Assembly (NCBI RefSeq): GCF_900107965.1
Contig: NZ_FNVU01000008.1
Coordinates: 186,001 to 250,000 of the forward strand
DNA length: 64,000 nucleotides
From: Actinacidiphila yanglinensis
GTDB lineage: Bacteria; Actinomycetota; Actinomycetes; Streptomycetales; Streptomycetaceae
Direction: 5' to 3'
Shown: piece after piece, positions 1-7,958 of the stretch
How positions within the stretch are numbered: the first letter of the stretch is position 1
How the letters are laid out: each line of letters opens with the position of its first letter
Translations under genes and position numbers: made by a program
Notes under the pieces: model-generated
Told to the model about the DNA's origin: nothing
The model's database searches: none
The model's input: only the letters and a program-made list of their open reading frames with translations

Positions 1-256
1 GAATCGCGTGAAGCCTTCGGACCATGTCCTATGAGCTCGTCACAGGATCGTGTCGAGGTGTCCTGGTCGGGCGTGACCGATGTACTGATGCGGCCGTCAC
101 GCGGACCGGCTCAGCGTCCGCAGCGCCGGCCGGCACACAGCGTGGCGAGCGGCAGTTCGGCGCCGAGCGCCATGGCGACCGCGGTGCCAGAGGGCTTTGC
201 CGGTGGCGTGCCGCATGCCCGAGCGGGCCTCGCTGATCCGGACACCCGTCCACGCG

Positions 257-359
257 CGTCACCGTGTCGCCCGCGACTACGAACGCGATGCCTCCGTCAG
301 CGACGGCTGCGCTCCGCCGGGTCGCCGTCGGCATCACGACCCGGCACCGCCCGGAGTGA
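257..359 (+). pseudogene. Possible IS5-like transposase C-terminal remnant
   Basis: A short stretch reads RVARDYERDASVSD and, after skipping one base near 305, continues AALRRVAVGITTRHRPE and stops at 357-359. The pattern R-x-x-RDYE followed by a tail of the type A-x-x-R-x-A-x-x-x-x-x-TRR resembles the end of IS5-family transposases. No catalytic region or terminal repeat is visible, and the tail overlaps the 3' end of the VOC gene on the other strand. This is weak evidence and could be chance. Bases 1-256 otherwise hold no gene I can support. Confidence 0.22.
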
Positions 360-720
360 GGATTTCCATGAGATGTCCGTCGGGGTCGTGGAAGTAAGTG
401 CCCCTGCGGCCTGCGATGTTCTTGCTGTGATAGATCTGCCCGATCTCCTGGCATGCGGGATCGCCGTAGTGGATGATGCCGCCCTGCCGGATCCGGGCGA
501 GGGCGGCGTCGAACTCCTCCTCGCCGACCATGAACGCGTAGTGGTGCGGCTCGAAGTCGTCGCTCCTGTCGTAGTCCAGGCTGACCTGGTTGGCCAGCGT
601 GACCGGCGTGAAGTGCGCCACCGGCGGATCGACACTCAGGCCGAGGATCTCGGCCAGGAAGCGCGCCGAGGCTTGCGGGTCACGGGCGGGGACGATGGTG
701 TGATTCAGTTCCACGGTCAT
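334..720 (-). CDS. VOC family (glyoxalase-like) protein
   Basis: A 128-residue single-domain VOC (vicinal oxygen chelate) protein. The N-terminus MTVELNHTIVPARDPQASARF is the usual first beta strand and helix. An early His (residue 7), a central HHYAFMV segment and the C-terminal DPDGHLMEI are typical of the fold, in which His and Glu bind a divalent metal. Such proteins include glyoxalases, dioxygenases and resistance proteins; the substrate cannot be read from the sequence. The start is set by a GAGGAG ribosome site directly upstream. It lies 177 nt downstream of the DUF1772 gene on the same strand, so co-transcription is possible but not shown. Confidence 0.85.
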   Translation of the reverse strand: MTVELNHTIVPARDPQASARFLAEILGLSVDPPVAHFTPVTLANQVSLDYDRSDDFEPHHYAFMVGEEEFDAALARIRQGGIIHYGDPACQEIGQIYHSKNIAGRRGTYFHDPDGHLMEILTPGGAGS

Positions 721-897
721 GGCGGCTCCTCTTCAGGTCTTCAGGGACGGTGCCACGCGTGGTGGCGGCCTCGGCTCCCGGCACGGTGGATGGATACGTG
801 ACCGCCCGGGGGGACAGGGGTCTCCGGCTGCCCTCCCCCGGCTGCAACTGCCGTGTCATACGCCGATCTGCTCGAAGATGTGCGGGTACCCGCACGC

Positions 898-1344
898 TCA
901 GGTGAGGGAGGCGACCAGCAGGGCGAAGGCGGCGATGATGACGGCGACGCGGACGTAGTGGAATCGGTCCCAGCGCTTCGTCTGCTCCTTCCAGTCCGCC
1001 GGCCGGTTGTCAGGGGTCCACGTCTTGCCGCGGTTGTTGATCGGGACGAGCAGCAGAAGCGACATGATCACGCTGAGGATCAGCAGCGCGCCGGCGACGA
1101 CGACGAGTCCGGTGCCGTGGTGGTGCCATCCGGCGACGGCCCGGACCGCGACAAGGGCGAGCGACGTGAGGTACCAGACCGGCATCACGGCGCCGAGCAT
1201 CCGGCCCCCGTGGGCTCGGCCGAGTTGGCCGCTGTCCTCCGGGAGGGCATCGAGGATCCGGTTGATGACGAAGGCGACGGAGAACTCCACCCCCACCATC
1301 ACGCCGACGACCACGCTGGAGACGACCTCAAGTGCGCTGAGCAT
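898..1344 (-). CDS. DUF1772-type (anthrone oxygenase-like) membrane protein
   Basis: A 148-residue integral membrane protein with four predicted hydrophobic segments (about residues 4-28, 50-70, 78-100, 128-147). The polar loop after the third segment contains PINNRGKTW and W-x-x-x-x-x-RWDRFHYVR, which is characteristic of the DUF1772 family; some members are called anthrone oxygenases or are found beside regulators as small-molecule response genes. It is divergent from the TetR gene, and the intergenic region holds two copies of one palindromic operator, so it is very likely the TetR target. The exact function is unknown. Confidence 0.8.
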   Translation of the reverse strand: MLSALEVVSSVVVGVMVGVEFSVAFVINRILDALPEDSGQLGRAHGGRMLGAVMPVWYLTSLALVAVRAVAGWHHHGTGLVVVAGALLILSVIMSLLLLVPINNRGKTWTPDNRPADWKEQTKRWDRFHYVRVAVIIAAFALLVASLT

Positions 1345-1360
1345 GATGACCCCCTGGCAT

Positions 1361-1427
1361 CTAGCGCTGCTAGCTGACGATGCAACGCTAGTACTGTTGC
1401 CGCTCGATTGTCTAGCGATGCTAGGAT
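1361..1427. promoter_or_regulatory. Divergent promoters with two TetR-type operators
   Basis: Two copies of the palindrome CTAGC-N3-GCTAG occur at 1361-1373 and 1412-1424, with a half site (ACGCTAGT) at 1385-1392. On the minus strand a promoter TAGACA (1414-1409), 18 nt, TAGCGT (1390-1385) serves the DUF1772 gene. On the plus strand TTGCCG (1398-1403), 18 nt, TAGGAT (1422-1427) serves the TetR gene. The second operator covers the minus-strand −35 and the plus-strand −10, so one bound repressor could shut both promoters. Confidence 0.75.
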
Positions 1428-1433
1428 CAATTC

Positions 1434-2012
1434 ATGTCGGTACAGGAACGCAAGGCACGCGAACGGGCGGAGCGCGAGCGCCTCATCGTGGCGACGGCCC
1501 GTGAACTCGCCGAGCAGCAGGGCTGGGACGCGGTCACCACGCGCCGGCTCGCCGAGCGCATCGAATACAGCCAGCCCGTCCTCTACAGCCACTTCCGCGG
1601 AAAGCGCGAGATCATCGGCGCCGTCGCCCTTGAAGGCGCCGCCGAGATGGCCGTGGCGATGCGTGCCGCGGCTTCCGGAGCGAGCGGCCCGCGCGACCGG
1701 GTCGCCGCCCTCGCCCGTGCCTACCTCGACTTCGCCGCACGCAACCCGGCGGTCTACGACGCCTTGTTCCAGCTCGACGGCGGCCTGGCGTACGCGCGGG
1801 AGGACACCCCGGAGCCCCTGAAGGACGCCTTCGCCGCGCTGCTGGAGAGCCTGGGCGAGGTCGCCGGGGACGGCGTCGAACCGGGGCTGTTCACCGAGGT
1901 GTTCTGGGCGTCCCTGCACGGGCTGGCGACCCTGACCCGGGCGGGACGGCTGCCGCCGGAGGACATCGAGCCGAGGGTGGAACTGCTGGTGGACCGCCTC
2001 GCCGCGCTCTGA
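1434..2012 (+). CDS. TetR/AcrR family transcriptional regulator
   Basis: A 192-residue TetR repressor. Residues 1-65 carry the DNA-binding HTH (RLIVATARELAEQQGWDAVTTRRLAERIEYSQPVLYSHF), including the TTRRLAE turn and the LYSHFRGKREI recognition end; the rest is the all-helical ligand domain. The likely −10 (TAGGAT) ends seven bases before the ATG, so the mRNA may be leaderless, although AGGA at 1423-1426 could also act as a weak ribosome site. Operators in the shared intergenic region point to autorepression and control of the neighbouring DUF1772 gene. The inducer is unknown. Confidence 0.92.
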   Translation: MSVQERKARERAERERLIVATARELAEQQGWDAVTTRRLAERIEYSQPVLYSHFRGKREIIGAVALEGAAEMAVAMRAAASGASGPRDRVAALARAYLDFAARNPAVYDALFQLDGGLAYAREDTPEPLKDAFAALLESLGEVAGDGVEPGLFTEVFWASLHGLATLTRAGRLPPEDIEPRVELLVDRLAAL

Positions 2013-2250
2013 CACACCGTCCCGGCATGCGATCGGGGCCCGTGCGCTTGGCGCCGACCGCCGTCCCCTTGTTCCCCGCGTTCCCACCCGGCCCGCGGGC
2101 CTGCGGCAATACGGCTGCTTCGCACCGGAAGGGGGACGTTCCCGCCGCTTCCGGGGCACCCTTGCTCGCTTACCTGCAGGACACACGCACAGGCGTCGTG
2201 CGTAACACCCCGCTGCCAGAGTCCCCAACGGCCAGTGAAGGAAAGGGGAC
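2013..2250. other. Intergenic region upstream of amine oxidase
   Basis: No gene is seen here. It contains a perfect 12-bp GC palindrome (GGCCCGCGGGCC, near 2093) and a 6-bp inverted repeat ACGCAC (2185-2190)/GTGCGT (2198-2203) with a 7-nt spacer, which could be an operator for the amine oxidase gene. The ribosome site GGAAAGGGGA lies just before 2251. Confidence 0.4.
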
Positions 2251-3846
2251 ATGACAGTGACCCAGTTGAACCGACGCGCGTTCCTGCGGGCTGTGGGTGC
2301 CACCGGTGGGGCCGGCGCCATGCTCGCCACCATGGGCGCCCTCGGCCTGACCCAGTCGGCCGAGGCGGCCACCCGGGAGGCGGCGAGCTACCAGGCGCCG
2401 CGCAAGAGCGACTTCACGCTCTCCGGGCGGGCCGCCGCGAAGGTCGTCGTGCTCGGCGGCGGCATCGCCGGGCTCGCCACCGCCTACGAACTCGGCAAGG
2501 CCGGCTACGACTGCACGATCCTCGAAGCCCAGAACCGCCCCGGCGGCCGCAACTTCACCGTCCGCGGCGGCACGACCACCACCGACCTGTACGGCACCAC
2601 GCAGACGGCCCGCTTCTCCCCGGGCCAGTACATGAACGCCGGACCGGCCCGCCTCGCACAGTGGATGGTCACCCTGGACTACTGCCGCGAACTGGGCGTT
2701 CCCATCGAGGTGTTCACGAACGTCAACGCGGACGCCTTCCTCTACAACGAGTCCGCGGGCATGACCGCCCCGGCGCGCTACCGCGCCGCGAAGGCCGACG
2801 TCTTCGGCTACACCACCGAGATGCTGGCCAAGCTCACCGACCAGGGCTCGCTGGACCAGCAGTTGACCGCGTCGGACAAGGAACGCCTGATGGAGTTCCT
2901 GAAGGACTACGGCGACCTCGGCGGCTCCCTGGAGTACACCGGCAGCACACGTCGCGGCTACAGCGTGTGGCCCGGCGCCGCGGGGCAGCCGGGAGTGGTG
3001 GCCGGCGACGTCCCGTCGGCCTCGGAGGTCTTCGCCAGCGGCGTCGGCCGCTACTTCTCCTTCGAGTTCGAGTTCGACCAGGCGATGCTGATGTTCCAGC
3101 CGGTCGGCGGCATGGACCGGATCCCGTACGCGCTCGCGACTGCGATCGGCGCGCGCCGCATCCAGTACGGCAGCGCCGTCACGCGGATCACCGACACCGA
3201 GCACGGCGTCACGGTCGCCTACAGCCGCGACGGCCGGGCCCGCAGCATCGAAGCGGACTTCTGCGTGTCCGCGATGCCGCCCAACATCCTGGCCAAGGTC
3301 CCGCACAACCTCGGCTCCGGCGTGCAGTCCGCGCTGGAGGCGATCACGCCGTCGTCCGCGGCGAAGATCGGCCTGGAGTACAGGTCACGCTGGTGGGAGA
3401 CCGACTACCGGATATACGGCGGCATCACCGAGACCGACCTCGACGTCACGCACATCTGGCACCCCTCCTACGGCTTCCACGGCGAGCGGGGGCTGCTGAT
3501 CGGCTACTACAACACCGGAGCGAACGCCGACTCCTACGCCCCGCTCACCCCGGCCCAGCGCGAGGCCCGGGCAGTGGCGGCCGGCGTGAAGATCTACGGC
3601 GACAAGTACCGTTCCGAGCTCGCCACTTCCTTCTCCCACCACTGGCGCCAGTTCCCGCACCAGGAGGCCGCCTGGCACAGCACTCCCGGCGGCCCGGACG
3701 ACCCCCGGTACAAGCCGCTCACCGCGCCGACCGGCCACGTCTACTTCGCCGGCGACTGGCTGAGCTACATGGACGCGTGGCAGCACGGCGCGTTCAGCTC
3801 CGCCCGCACCGCGGTCACCGCCCTGCACAAGCGCGCCCTCGCCTGA
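2251..3846 (+). CDS. Tat-exported FAD-dependent amine oxidase
   Basis: A 531-residue flavin amine oxidase. The N-terminus has a Tat signal: RRAFLRAVG twin arginine followed by a hydrophobic stretch ending near AEA (residues 8-45), so the folded enzyme is probably exported. The FAD dinucleotide motif GGGIAGLATAYELGKAGYD begins at about residue 68 and is followed by the GGR motif (RPGGRNFTV). The C-terminal FAD site YFAGDWLSYMDAWQHGAF is typical of monoamine and L-amino-acid oxidases, which turn amines into aldehydes or oxo acids plus H2O2 and ammonia. The start is fixed by GAAAGGGGAC directly upstream. It is convergent with the prenyl-synthase fusion gene. Because it is exported it is unlikely to be a carotene desaturase for its neighbour. 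Confidence 0.9.
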   Translation: MTVTQLNRRAFLRAVGATGGAGAMLATMGALGLTQSAEAATREAASYQAPRKSDFTLSGRAAAKVVVLGGGIAGLATAYELGKAGYDCTILEAQNRPGGRNFTVRGGTTTTDLYGTTQTARFSPGQYMNAGPARLAQWMVTLDYCRELGVPIEVFTNVNADAFLYNESAGMTAPARYRAAKADVFGYTTEMLAKLTDQGSLDQQLTASDKERLMEFLKDYGDLGGSLEYTGSTRRGYSVWPGAAGQPGVVAGDVPSASEVFASGVGRYFSFEFEFDQAMLMFQPVGGMDRIPYALATAIGARRIQYGSAVTRITDTEHGVTVAYSRDGRARSIEADFCVSAMPPNILAKVPHNLGSGVQSALEAITPSSAAKIGLEYRSRWWETDYRIYGGITETDLDVTHIWHPSYGFHGERGLLIGYYNTGANADSYAPLTPAQREARAVAAGVKIYGDKYRSELATSFSHHWRQFPHQEAAWHSTPGGPDDPRYKPLTAPTGHVYFAGDWLSYMDAWQHGAFSSARTAVTALHKRALA

Positions 3847-3862
3847 TTCCCCTCCGCGGCCC

Positions 3863-3901
3863 GCGCCGCCCCGCGCCGGTCCACCCGGCGCGGGGCGGCG
3901 C
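3863..3901. terminator. Bidirectional terminator hairpin
   Basis: A perfect 17-bp inverted repeat (3863-3879 with 3885-3901) with a 5-nt loop TCCAC lies exactly between the converging stops of the amine oxidase gene (3846) and the prenyl-synthase fusion gene (3903). There is no U-tract, as is common for actinobacterial terminators. Confidence 0.85.
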
Positions 3902-3902
3902 T

Positions 3903-6095
3903 TCAGTGCGGGTACTCCGGCGCCCGCCCGGCGCCCTGCCGCGGCTCGGGAGCCCCGTCGCCGTGACGCGGCGCGGGCGCCCGGCCGGCTCCCGGTTCCC
4001 AGCTGGTCGCCGGCGCCCCGGGGCCGGCCCGCCGCGCGGCCGGCAGGGGCCGGGTGAGCAGCCGCAGCGCGCTCAGATGCGGGCTCTCCGGCAGGCCGTG
4101 CAAAGCCTGCCGGGCCCGCGTGCCGTACCCCTCCGCGGCGGTCCGGGCCGCGGCCAACGCCCCTGCTGCGCTCAGCAGTTCACCCATCCGCAGCCGCGCC
4201 GCCGCGGGGTCGGTCCGGTCGGTGAGGGCCTGCCGGATGGCGCTGCGGGTGGCGCCGTCCGCGGACTCCAGCGCGAGCAGGACCGGGTAGGTGGGACGCC
4301 CGTTGCGCACGTCGCTGGCGGCGGGTTTGCCGTCGCCGTCGCCGGGGGCGAGATACGGGATGAGGTCGTCGCGGATCTGGAAGGCGATGCCCAGTGCCTC
4401 GCCGTAGGCGGACAGGCGGTCCTGGACGTCGGGCGGGGCGTCGGCGAGGATCGCGCCCACGCGGCAGGCGGCCGCGAGGAGGACCGCCGTCTTGCGCCGG
4501 GCCATGTCCAGGTAGGCGTCGGTGCCGCAGCCGAGGTCGCCCGCCATGGCCAGCTCGTCGACCATGCCGCGGCAGATCTCCACCCCGGCGCGGGCCTGGA
4601 CACTCAGGGCGTCGGTGATCCGGCGGCGGTCGACGCCCCGCTCGGCGCATTCGGCCAGGCCGCGGAACCACGTGAAGAGCAGGGCGTTGCCCGCCAGGAG
4701 CGCCTTCCCGGGACCGTAGGCGGTGTGGACGGCGGGCCTGCCGCGGCGTACGGCGTCCTCGTCGAGGATGTCGTCGTGGACGAGGCTGCCGACATGCGCG
4801 CACTCGAAGCCGACGGCGGCGGGCAGGACCTGGTCCAGCTCGGCGCCGAGGGCCAGCGCGCTGTGGCACAGCAGCAACGGGCGCAGCAGCTTGCCCGAGG
4901 GGATCAGCGCGTAGTGGTGGATGGCGTCCATGCCCTCGGCGTGGGTGGGCCAGCGCGCGGCCGTCTCCTCCGCCAGGGCCCGGCGGAGCGCCTCGGTCGC
5001 GGCGGAGGGACCCCGAGCCGGATCGTGCGCCGGGTCCCGCGCCGGGTCCGGCGAGGTGCCGACCGGGGCGGCGGCCCGGGTCCCCGCCATGGCATCGGAT
5101 TTGGCCGTGGCGGGCCCGGAAGGCGGCGGGCCGGCCGGGCACGACCCGGACCCGTCCTCCTCCTCTCCGTCCGGCCGGGCCCGCCGTGCTCGGGCGCGGC
5201 GTGTCTCGGACCGGGCCGCGGACAGGAGCCGCAGGCAGGCGACCGGCCGGTCGCCGACGGGCCTCCGGGTGATCCCGGCTCCGATTGACCTGACCCGCTC
5301 CAGGCGGAGCCGGGCCAGGTGGATCATGAAGCGGACCAGCGGGCGCATCGGGCCGGGCATCTCCTCCAGGACGCAGAACGCCCGGCGGGCGAGGGCCAGT
5401 CCGGTGTCGGCGGTCGCGTGCACCAGCGCGCGTACCCGGCCGCTGGAGCTGCGCGACTCCAGGTCGCCGCGGGTCACGCCGTGGTGGGCGAGGGCGTCTT
5501 CCGGCAGGTAGAGCCGCCCGCCCCGCAGGTCCTGGTGGAGGTCGACGAGGAAGTCGGTGCGCTGCCACAGGTCGGCCAGCAGGCGGCAGCAGCGCGCGTA
5601 GTGCTCGCTGCCGCCACCACGGTGCACCAGGTCGGCGGTGATCATGGCGAACGGCCAGGACAGGCGGTCGATGTACGCCTGGTGGTCGGCCTCGTCGGCG
5701 AACCCCTGGAAGTCGAGGTCGACGCCTGCCCCGTCGAGGTAGGCGTGCACCCACCGGTGCGGCATCTCCCGCTCGCGCACCGAGCCGACGTAGGCGCGCA
5801 GCAGCGGGTGGGGGGCGGTTCCCGACTCCAGGGCGCCGGTCACCTCCCGGCGCCACGCGTCCAGGCGGAGCGCGCGTTCCGGCGGCGAACCGTAGTCGCA
5901 CAGGTCGTCCGTGAAGGACGCGAACGCGTACCCGGCCACGGCGTGCGGCTGGTACTCGTCCCAGCCGACCAGGCGGATCGCCGTGTACAGGGCGGGTTCG
6001 CGTCTGCGCAGGTAGCGCGCGGCCGCCGTGTAGTCCTCCTGCGCCCCCGCGGAGTGCACGTTCCCCGCCACGAGGCAGTCCCGCCACGTCGTCAT
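3903..6095 (-). CDS. Phytoene/squalene synthase fused to polyprenyl diphosphate synthase
   Basis: One uninterrupted 730-codon frame. Residues about 1-265 form a squalene/phytoene synthase domain with both Asp-rich motifs (FTDDLCD near 50, then FLVDLHQDL near 160). A roughly 90-residue Arg-, Pro- and Ala-rich linker follows. Residues about 365-675 form an isoprenyl diphosphate synthase with GKLLRP, first Asp motif HDDILDED and second motif FQIRDDL. Residues −4/−5 before the first motif are Ser and Gly rather than aromatic, which favours a GGPP or longer product. The start has GGAGGT seven bases upstream. An internal ATG at 5090 lies between the domains but has no ribosome site, so a fusion is favoured over two genes. 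Expected reaction: IPP and an allylic diphosphate to GGPP, then head-to-head condensation. The second Asp motif lacks the final Asp of DDxxD. No desaturase gene is adjacent. Confidence 0.82.
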   Translation of the reverse strand: MTTWRDCLVAGNVHSAGAQEDYTAAARYLRRREPALYTAIRLVGWDEYQPHAVAGYAFASFTDDLCDYGSPPERALRLDAWRREVTGALESGTAPHPLLRAYVGSVREREMPHRWVHAYLDGAGVDLDFQGFADEADHQAYIDRLSWPFAMITADLVHRGGGSEHYARCCRLLADLWQRTDFLVDLHQDLRGGRLYLPEDALAHHGVTRGDLESRSSSGRVRALVHATADTGLALARRAFCVLEEMPGPMRPLVRFMIHLARLRLERVRSIGAGITRRPVGDRPVACLRLLSAARSETRRARARRARPDGEEEDGSGSCPAGPPPSGPATAKSDAMAGTRAAAPVGTSPDPARDPAHDPARGPSAATEALRRALAEETAARWPTHAEGMDAIHHYALIPSGKLLRPLLLCHSALALGAELDQVLPAAVGFECAHVGSLVHDDILDEDAVRRGRPAVHTAYGPGKALLAGNALLFTWFRGLAECAERGVDRRRITDALSVQARAGVEICRGMVDELAMAGDLGCGTDAYLDMARRKTAVLLAAACRVGAILADAPPDVQDRLSAYGEALGIAFQIRDDLIPYLAPGDGDGKPAASDVRNGRPTYPVLLALESADGATRSAIRQALTDRTDPAAARLRMGELLSAAGALAAARTAAEGYGTRARQALHGLPESPHLSALRLLTRPLPAARRAGPGAPATSWEPGAGRAPAPRHGDGAPEPRQGAGRAPEYPH

Positions 6096-6421
6096 GCGTG
6101 TGACCTCCGGTCTCCGCCCGCTCGCACGGGCGCGCTCACCGGCCCTGCTCCCAGCGGCCGGACGGGAGGAAGCACCCCCCGAGGCGAACGAGGCCACCGC
6201 GCCCCCGGCACCGGCCTGTCCTCCGCACGTGGCGGCCGATTCCCTCCTTCGGGCGACCTGGACGCGGGCGGGAGACGGCCGGGGCCCGGCGTCTCCCGCC
6301 CCGCCCCGCGGTCCTCCACACCCAGGTGTCACGAAACCGGTGTGCCACCCGGTCCTGACGGGAGAACGGCACCCCGCGTCGGGTTGCCGCAGGTCCCCGT
6401 CACCACAGAAGCGGAGAAAAC
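6096..6421. other. Divergent intergenic region
   Basis: These 326 bases separate the prenyl-synthase fusion (minus) from the DoxX-like gene (plus). No reading frame here has coding character. It must carry both promoters, but no strong −35/−10 pair stands out. GGAGGT (minus) and AGCGGAG (plus) at the two ends are the ribosome sites. Confidence 0.5.
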
Positions 6422-6778
6422 GTGCACGCCACCTTTCTCACGGTCACCCTCGTCGGCGCGGTCTTCAACGGCGCCGCGGCAGTCACCTACCTGATCGGCC
6501 ACGAATACCCCAAGACCCAGGCGGACATGAAGGGTCTGCCGCGCAAGTACGTACCGGTGCTGGGGACGTTGCTGGCCGCGGGCACCCTGGGACTGCTGGC
6601 CGGGCTCGCCGTGCCGGTCCTCGGCACCCTCGCCGCCTGCGGCCTGGTGCTGTACTTCGTCGGCGCCATCTTCGCCCACCTGCGGGTGGGTTCGCGGAAC
6701 ATCGTGGGCGGGATCGTGTTCCTCGCCACCGCCGTGGCCGCGCTGACGCTGGGCATGGCCCAGCACGGCGCCTGGTAG
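6422..6778 (+). CDS. DoxX-like small membrane protein
   Basis: A 118-residue protein that is almost entirely hydrophobic, with four predicted membrane segments (about residues 2-22, 45-65, 68-88, 95-115). The short polar loop KYVPVLGT and the layout match DoxX-like/DUF4267-type proteins of actinobacteria, whose role is unclear (redox and thiol stress have been proposed for DoxX). The GTG start is preceded by AGCGGAG. It is convergent with the methyltransferase gene, with only three bases between the stops. The family assignment is moderate because there is no catalytic motif to check. Confidence 0.65.
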   Translation: MHATFLTVTLVGAVFNGAAAVTYLIGHEYPKTQADMKGLPRKYVPVLGTLLAAGTLGLLAGLAVPVLGTLAACGLVLYFVGAIFAHLRVGSRNIVGGIVFLATAVAALTLGMAQHGAW

Positions 6779-6781
6779 ACC

Positions 6782-7519
6782 TCAGGCCGGGAGGCGGTAC
6801 ACGGAGACGTGGGAGGGCGAGTCGGCGGTGAACGGCGCGCCGTCCCAGTCCGCGTGCCGCGTCTCCAGCTCGAACCCGGCCAGCCTGGCCATGAGGTCGA
6901 GTTCGGCCGGCCACACGTACCGGTGCGGGGTGCGGAACAGCCGCGCCTGCCGGGATTCGTCGAACCGGAAGTGGTGCGAGACGACGTGCTGGGACACGAC
7001 GTCGTAGGTGTCCAGACCGATGTAGCCGGGCTCGGACCGGCAGACCGTGGCCGTCCGACCGGGCGGGAGGGTGCGCAGCTCGGGCACCCACAGCTCGACC
7101 ACGAACCGCCCCCCGGGCCGGAGATGGCGGGCCGCGTTGCGGAAGCAGCTGACCTGCTCGTCCTGGGTGAGCAGGTTCGCGATCGTGTTGAAGACGAGGT
7201 AGACCAGGGTGTATTCCCCCGGTGCGCCCGTCGTCGCCATGTCGCCCATGACCACCGGGATCGCGGCCTCCTCGGCCTTGGTGCGCAGCACCTCCACCAT
7301 CGGCGGCGACAGCTCGATGCCGGTGACCGGGACACCCCGCTCCGTCAGCGGGACGGCCACCCGGCCGGTCCCGATCGCGAACTCCAGCGCCGCTCCCGTA
7401 CCCGCGAGTGCGGCGAGCCGGTCCACGGCCGGACGCAGCACCTCGTCGGCGAACATGCCCTGCCCGGGCGTGTCGTACTGCTCGGCCGTCTCCGCGTCCC
7501 AGATGTCCTGCTGCTCCAT
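6782..7519 (-). CDS. SAM-dependent class I methyltransferase
   Basis: A 245-residue methyltransferase. Motif I reads ALEFAIGTGRVAVPL (about residues 44-58), followed by motif II VTGIELSPPMVEVL and the motif III/IV region VVMGDMATTG and YTLVYLVFNTIANLLTQ; the later half has R-H-L-R-P-G-G-R-F-V-V-E. This is the usual order for the Methyltransf_25-type fold that binds S-adenosylmethionine. The substrate is not evident. I chose the internal ATG at 7519 because homology to the family begins here (MEQQDIWDAETAEQYD) and a G-rich ribosome site lies just upstream; the frame is open to 7609. The 5' end faces the GH16 promoter region. Confidence 0.88.
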   Translation of the reverse strand: MEQQDIWDAETAEQYDTPGQGMFADEVLRPAVDRLAALAGTGAALEFAIGTGRVAVPLTERGVPVTGIELSPPMVEVLRTKAEEAAIPVVMGDMATTGAPGEYTLVYLVFNTIANLLTQDEQVSCFRNAARHLRPGGRFVVELWVPELRTLPPGRTATVCRSEPGYIGLDTYDVVSQHVVSHHFRFDESRQARLFRTPHRYVWPAELDLMARLAGFELETRHADWDGAPFTADSPSHVSVYRLPA

Positions 7520-7673
7520 TCCCCCCACGCTGGCCGCCGGTTCGGTCGGTGTCCAGCGAATATCGCCGCCCGCCGGGAGGCGCGCGGGCCCGCCGACCCG
7601 GCGGCTCATGTCCTCACCGCGCTCCGGCCGCAGCGTTCCCCCCGCGGCCCGACCCCGTTTCCTGTGCGGCTTC

Positions 7674-7728
7674 TTGACGCCGCCGCGGCGGGAGCTCTAT
7701 ACAACTCCCAGACTGAGAGAGCGCTCTC
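7674..7728 (+). promoter_or_regulatory. GH16 promoter with LacI-type operator
   Basis: A near-consensus promoter TTGACG (7674-7679), 18 nt, TATACA (7698-7703) is followed at 7717-7728 by the perfect 12-bp palindrome GAGAGCGCTCTC. Palindromes centred on AGCGCT and flanked by inverted purine/pyrimidine runs are the operators of LacI-family regulators of polysaccharide use in streptomycetes (for example CebR). Its position just after the −10 suits repression. No LacI gene lies in the window, so the regulator would act in trans. Confidence 0.75.
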
Positions 7729-7958
7729 ACACGAGCGTCGTTCCCGTACGCGGTCCCCCACCCGGTCAGGAGAACACCATGCCCCGCGGCCTCCCGATGT
7801 CCGAACCGCGCGCGGACCGCAAACGGTTACGCCGCTCGCGGTCCGCGCCGGGCGGCCGATCCGGGCCCGGGCACCGGTCCGCACCGCGGGTTCCGCTCTC
7901 GCAGGTCACCTCGCACGGGGCACCCCCCACGTCGGCCTCATACGGGACAGGAGAACGC

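Noticed and set aside
2235-5288. A very long plus-strand open frame (about 1,000 codons) over the amine oxidase and prenyl-synthase region
   Set aside because: It is Arg/Pro/Gly-rich, has no domain and runs across two genes with clear motifs in other frames; it is a GC-skew shadow frame.
2251-6095. Amine oxidase plus prenyl synthases considered as a carotenoid cluster
   Set aside because: The oxidase has a Tat signal and amine-oxidase features, it is convergent with the fusion gene, and no desaturase or cyclase is present.
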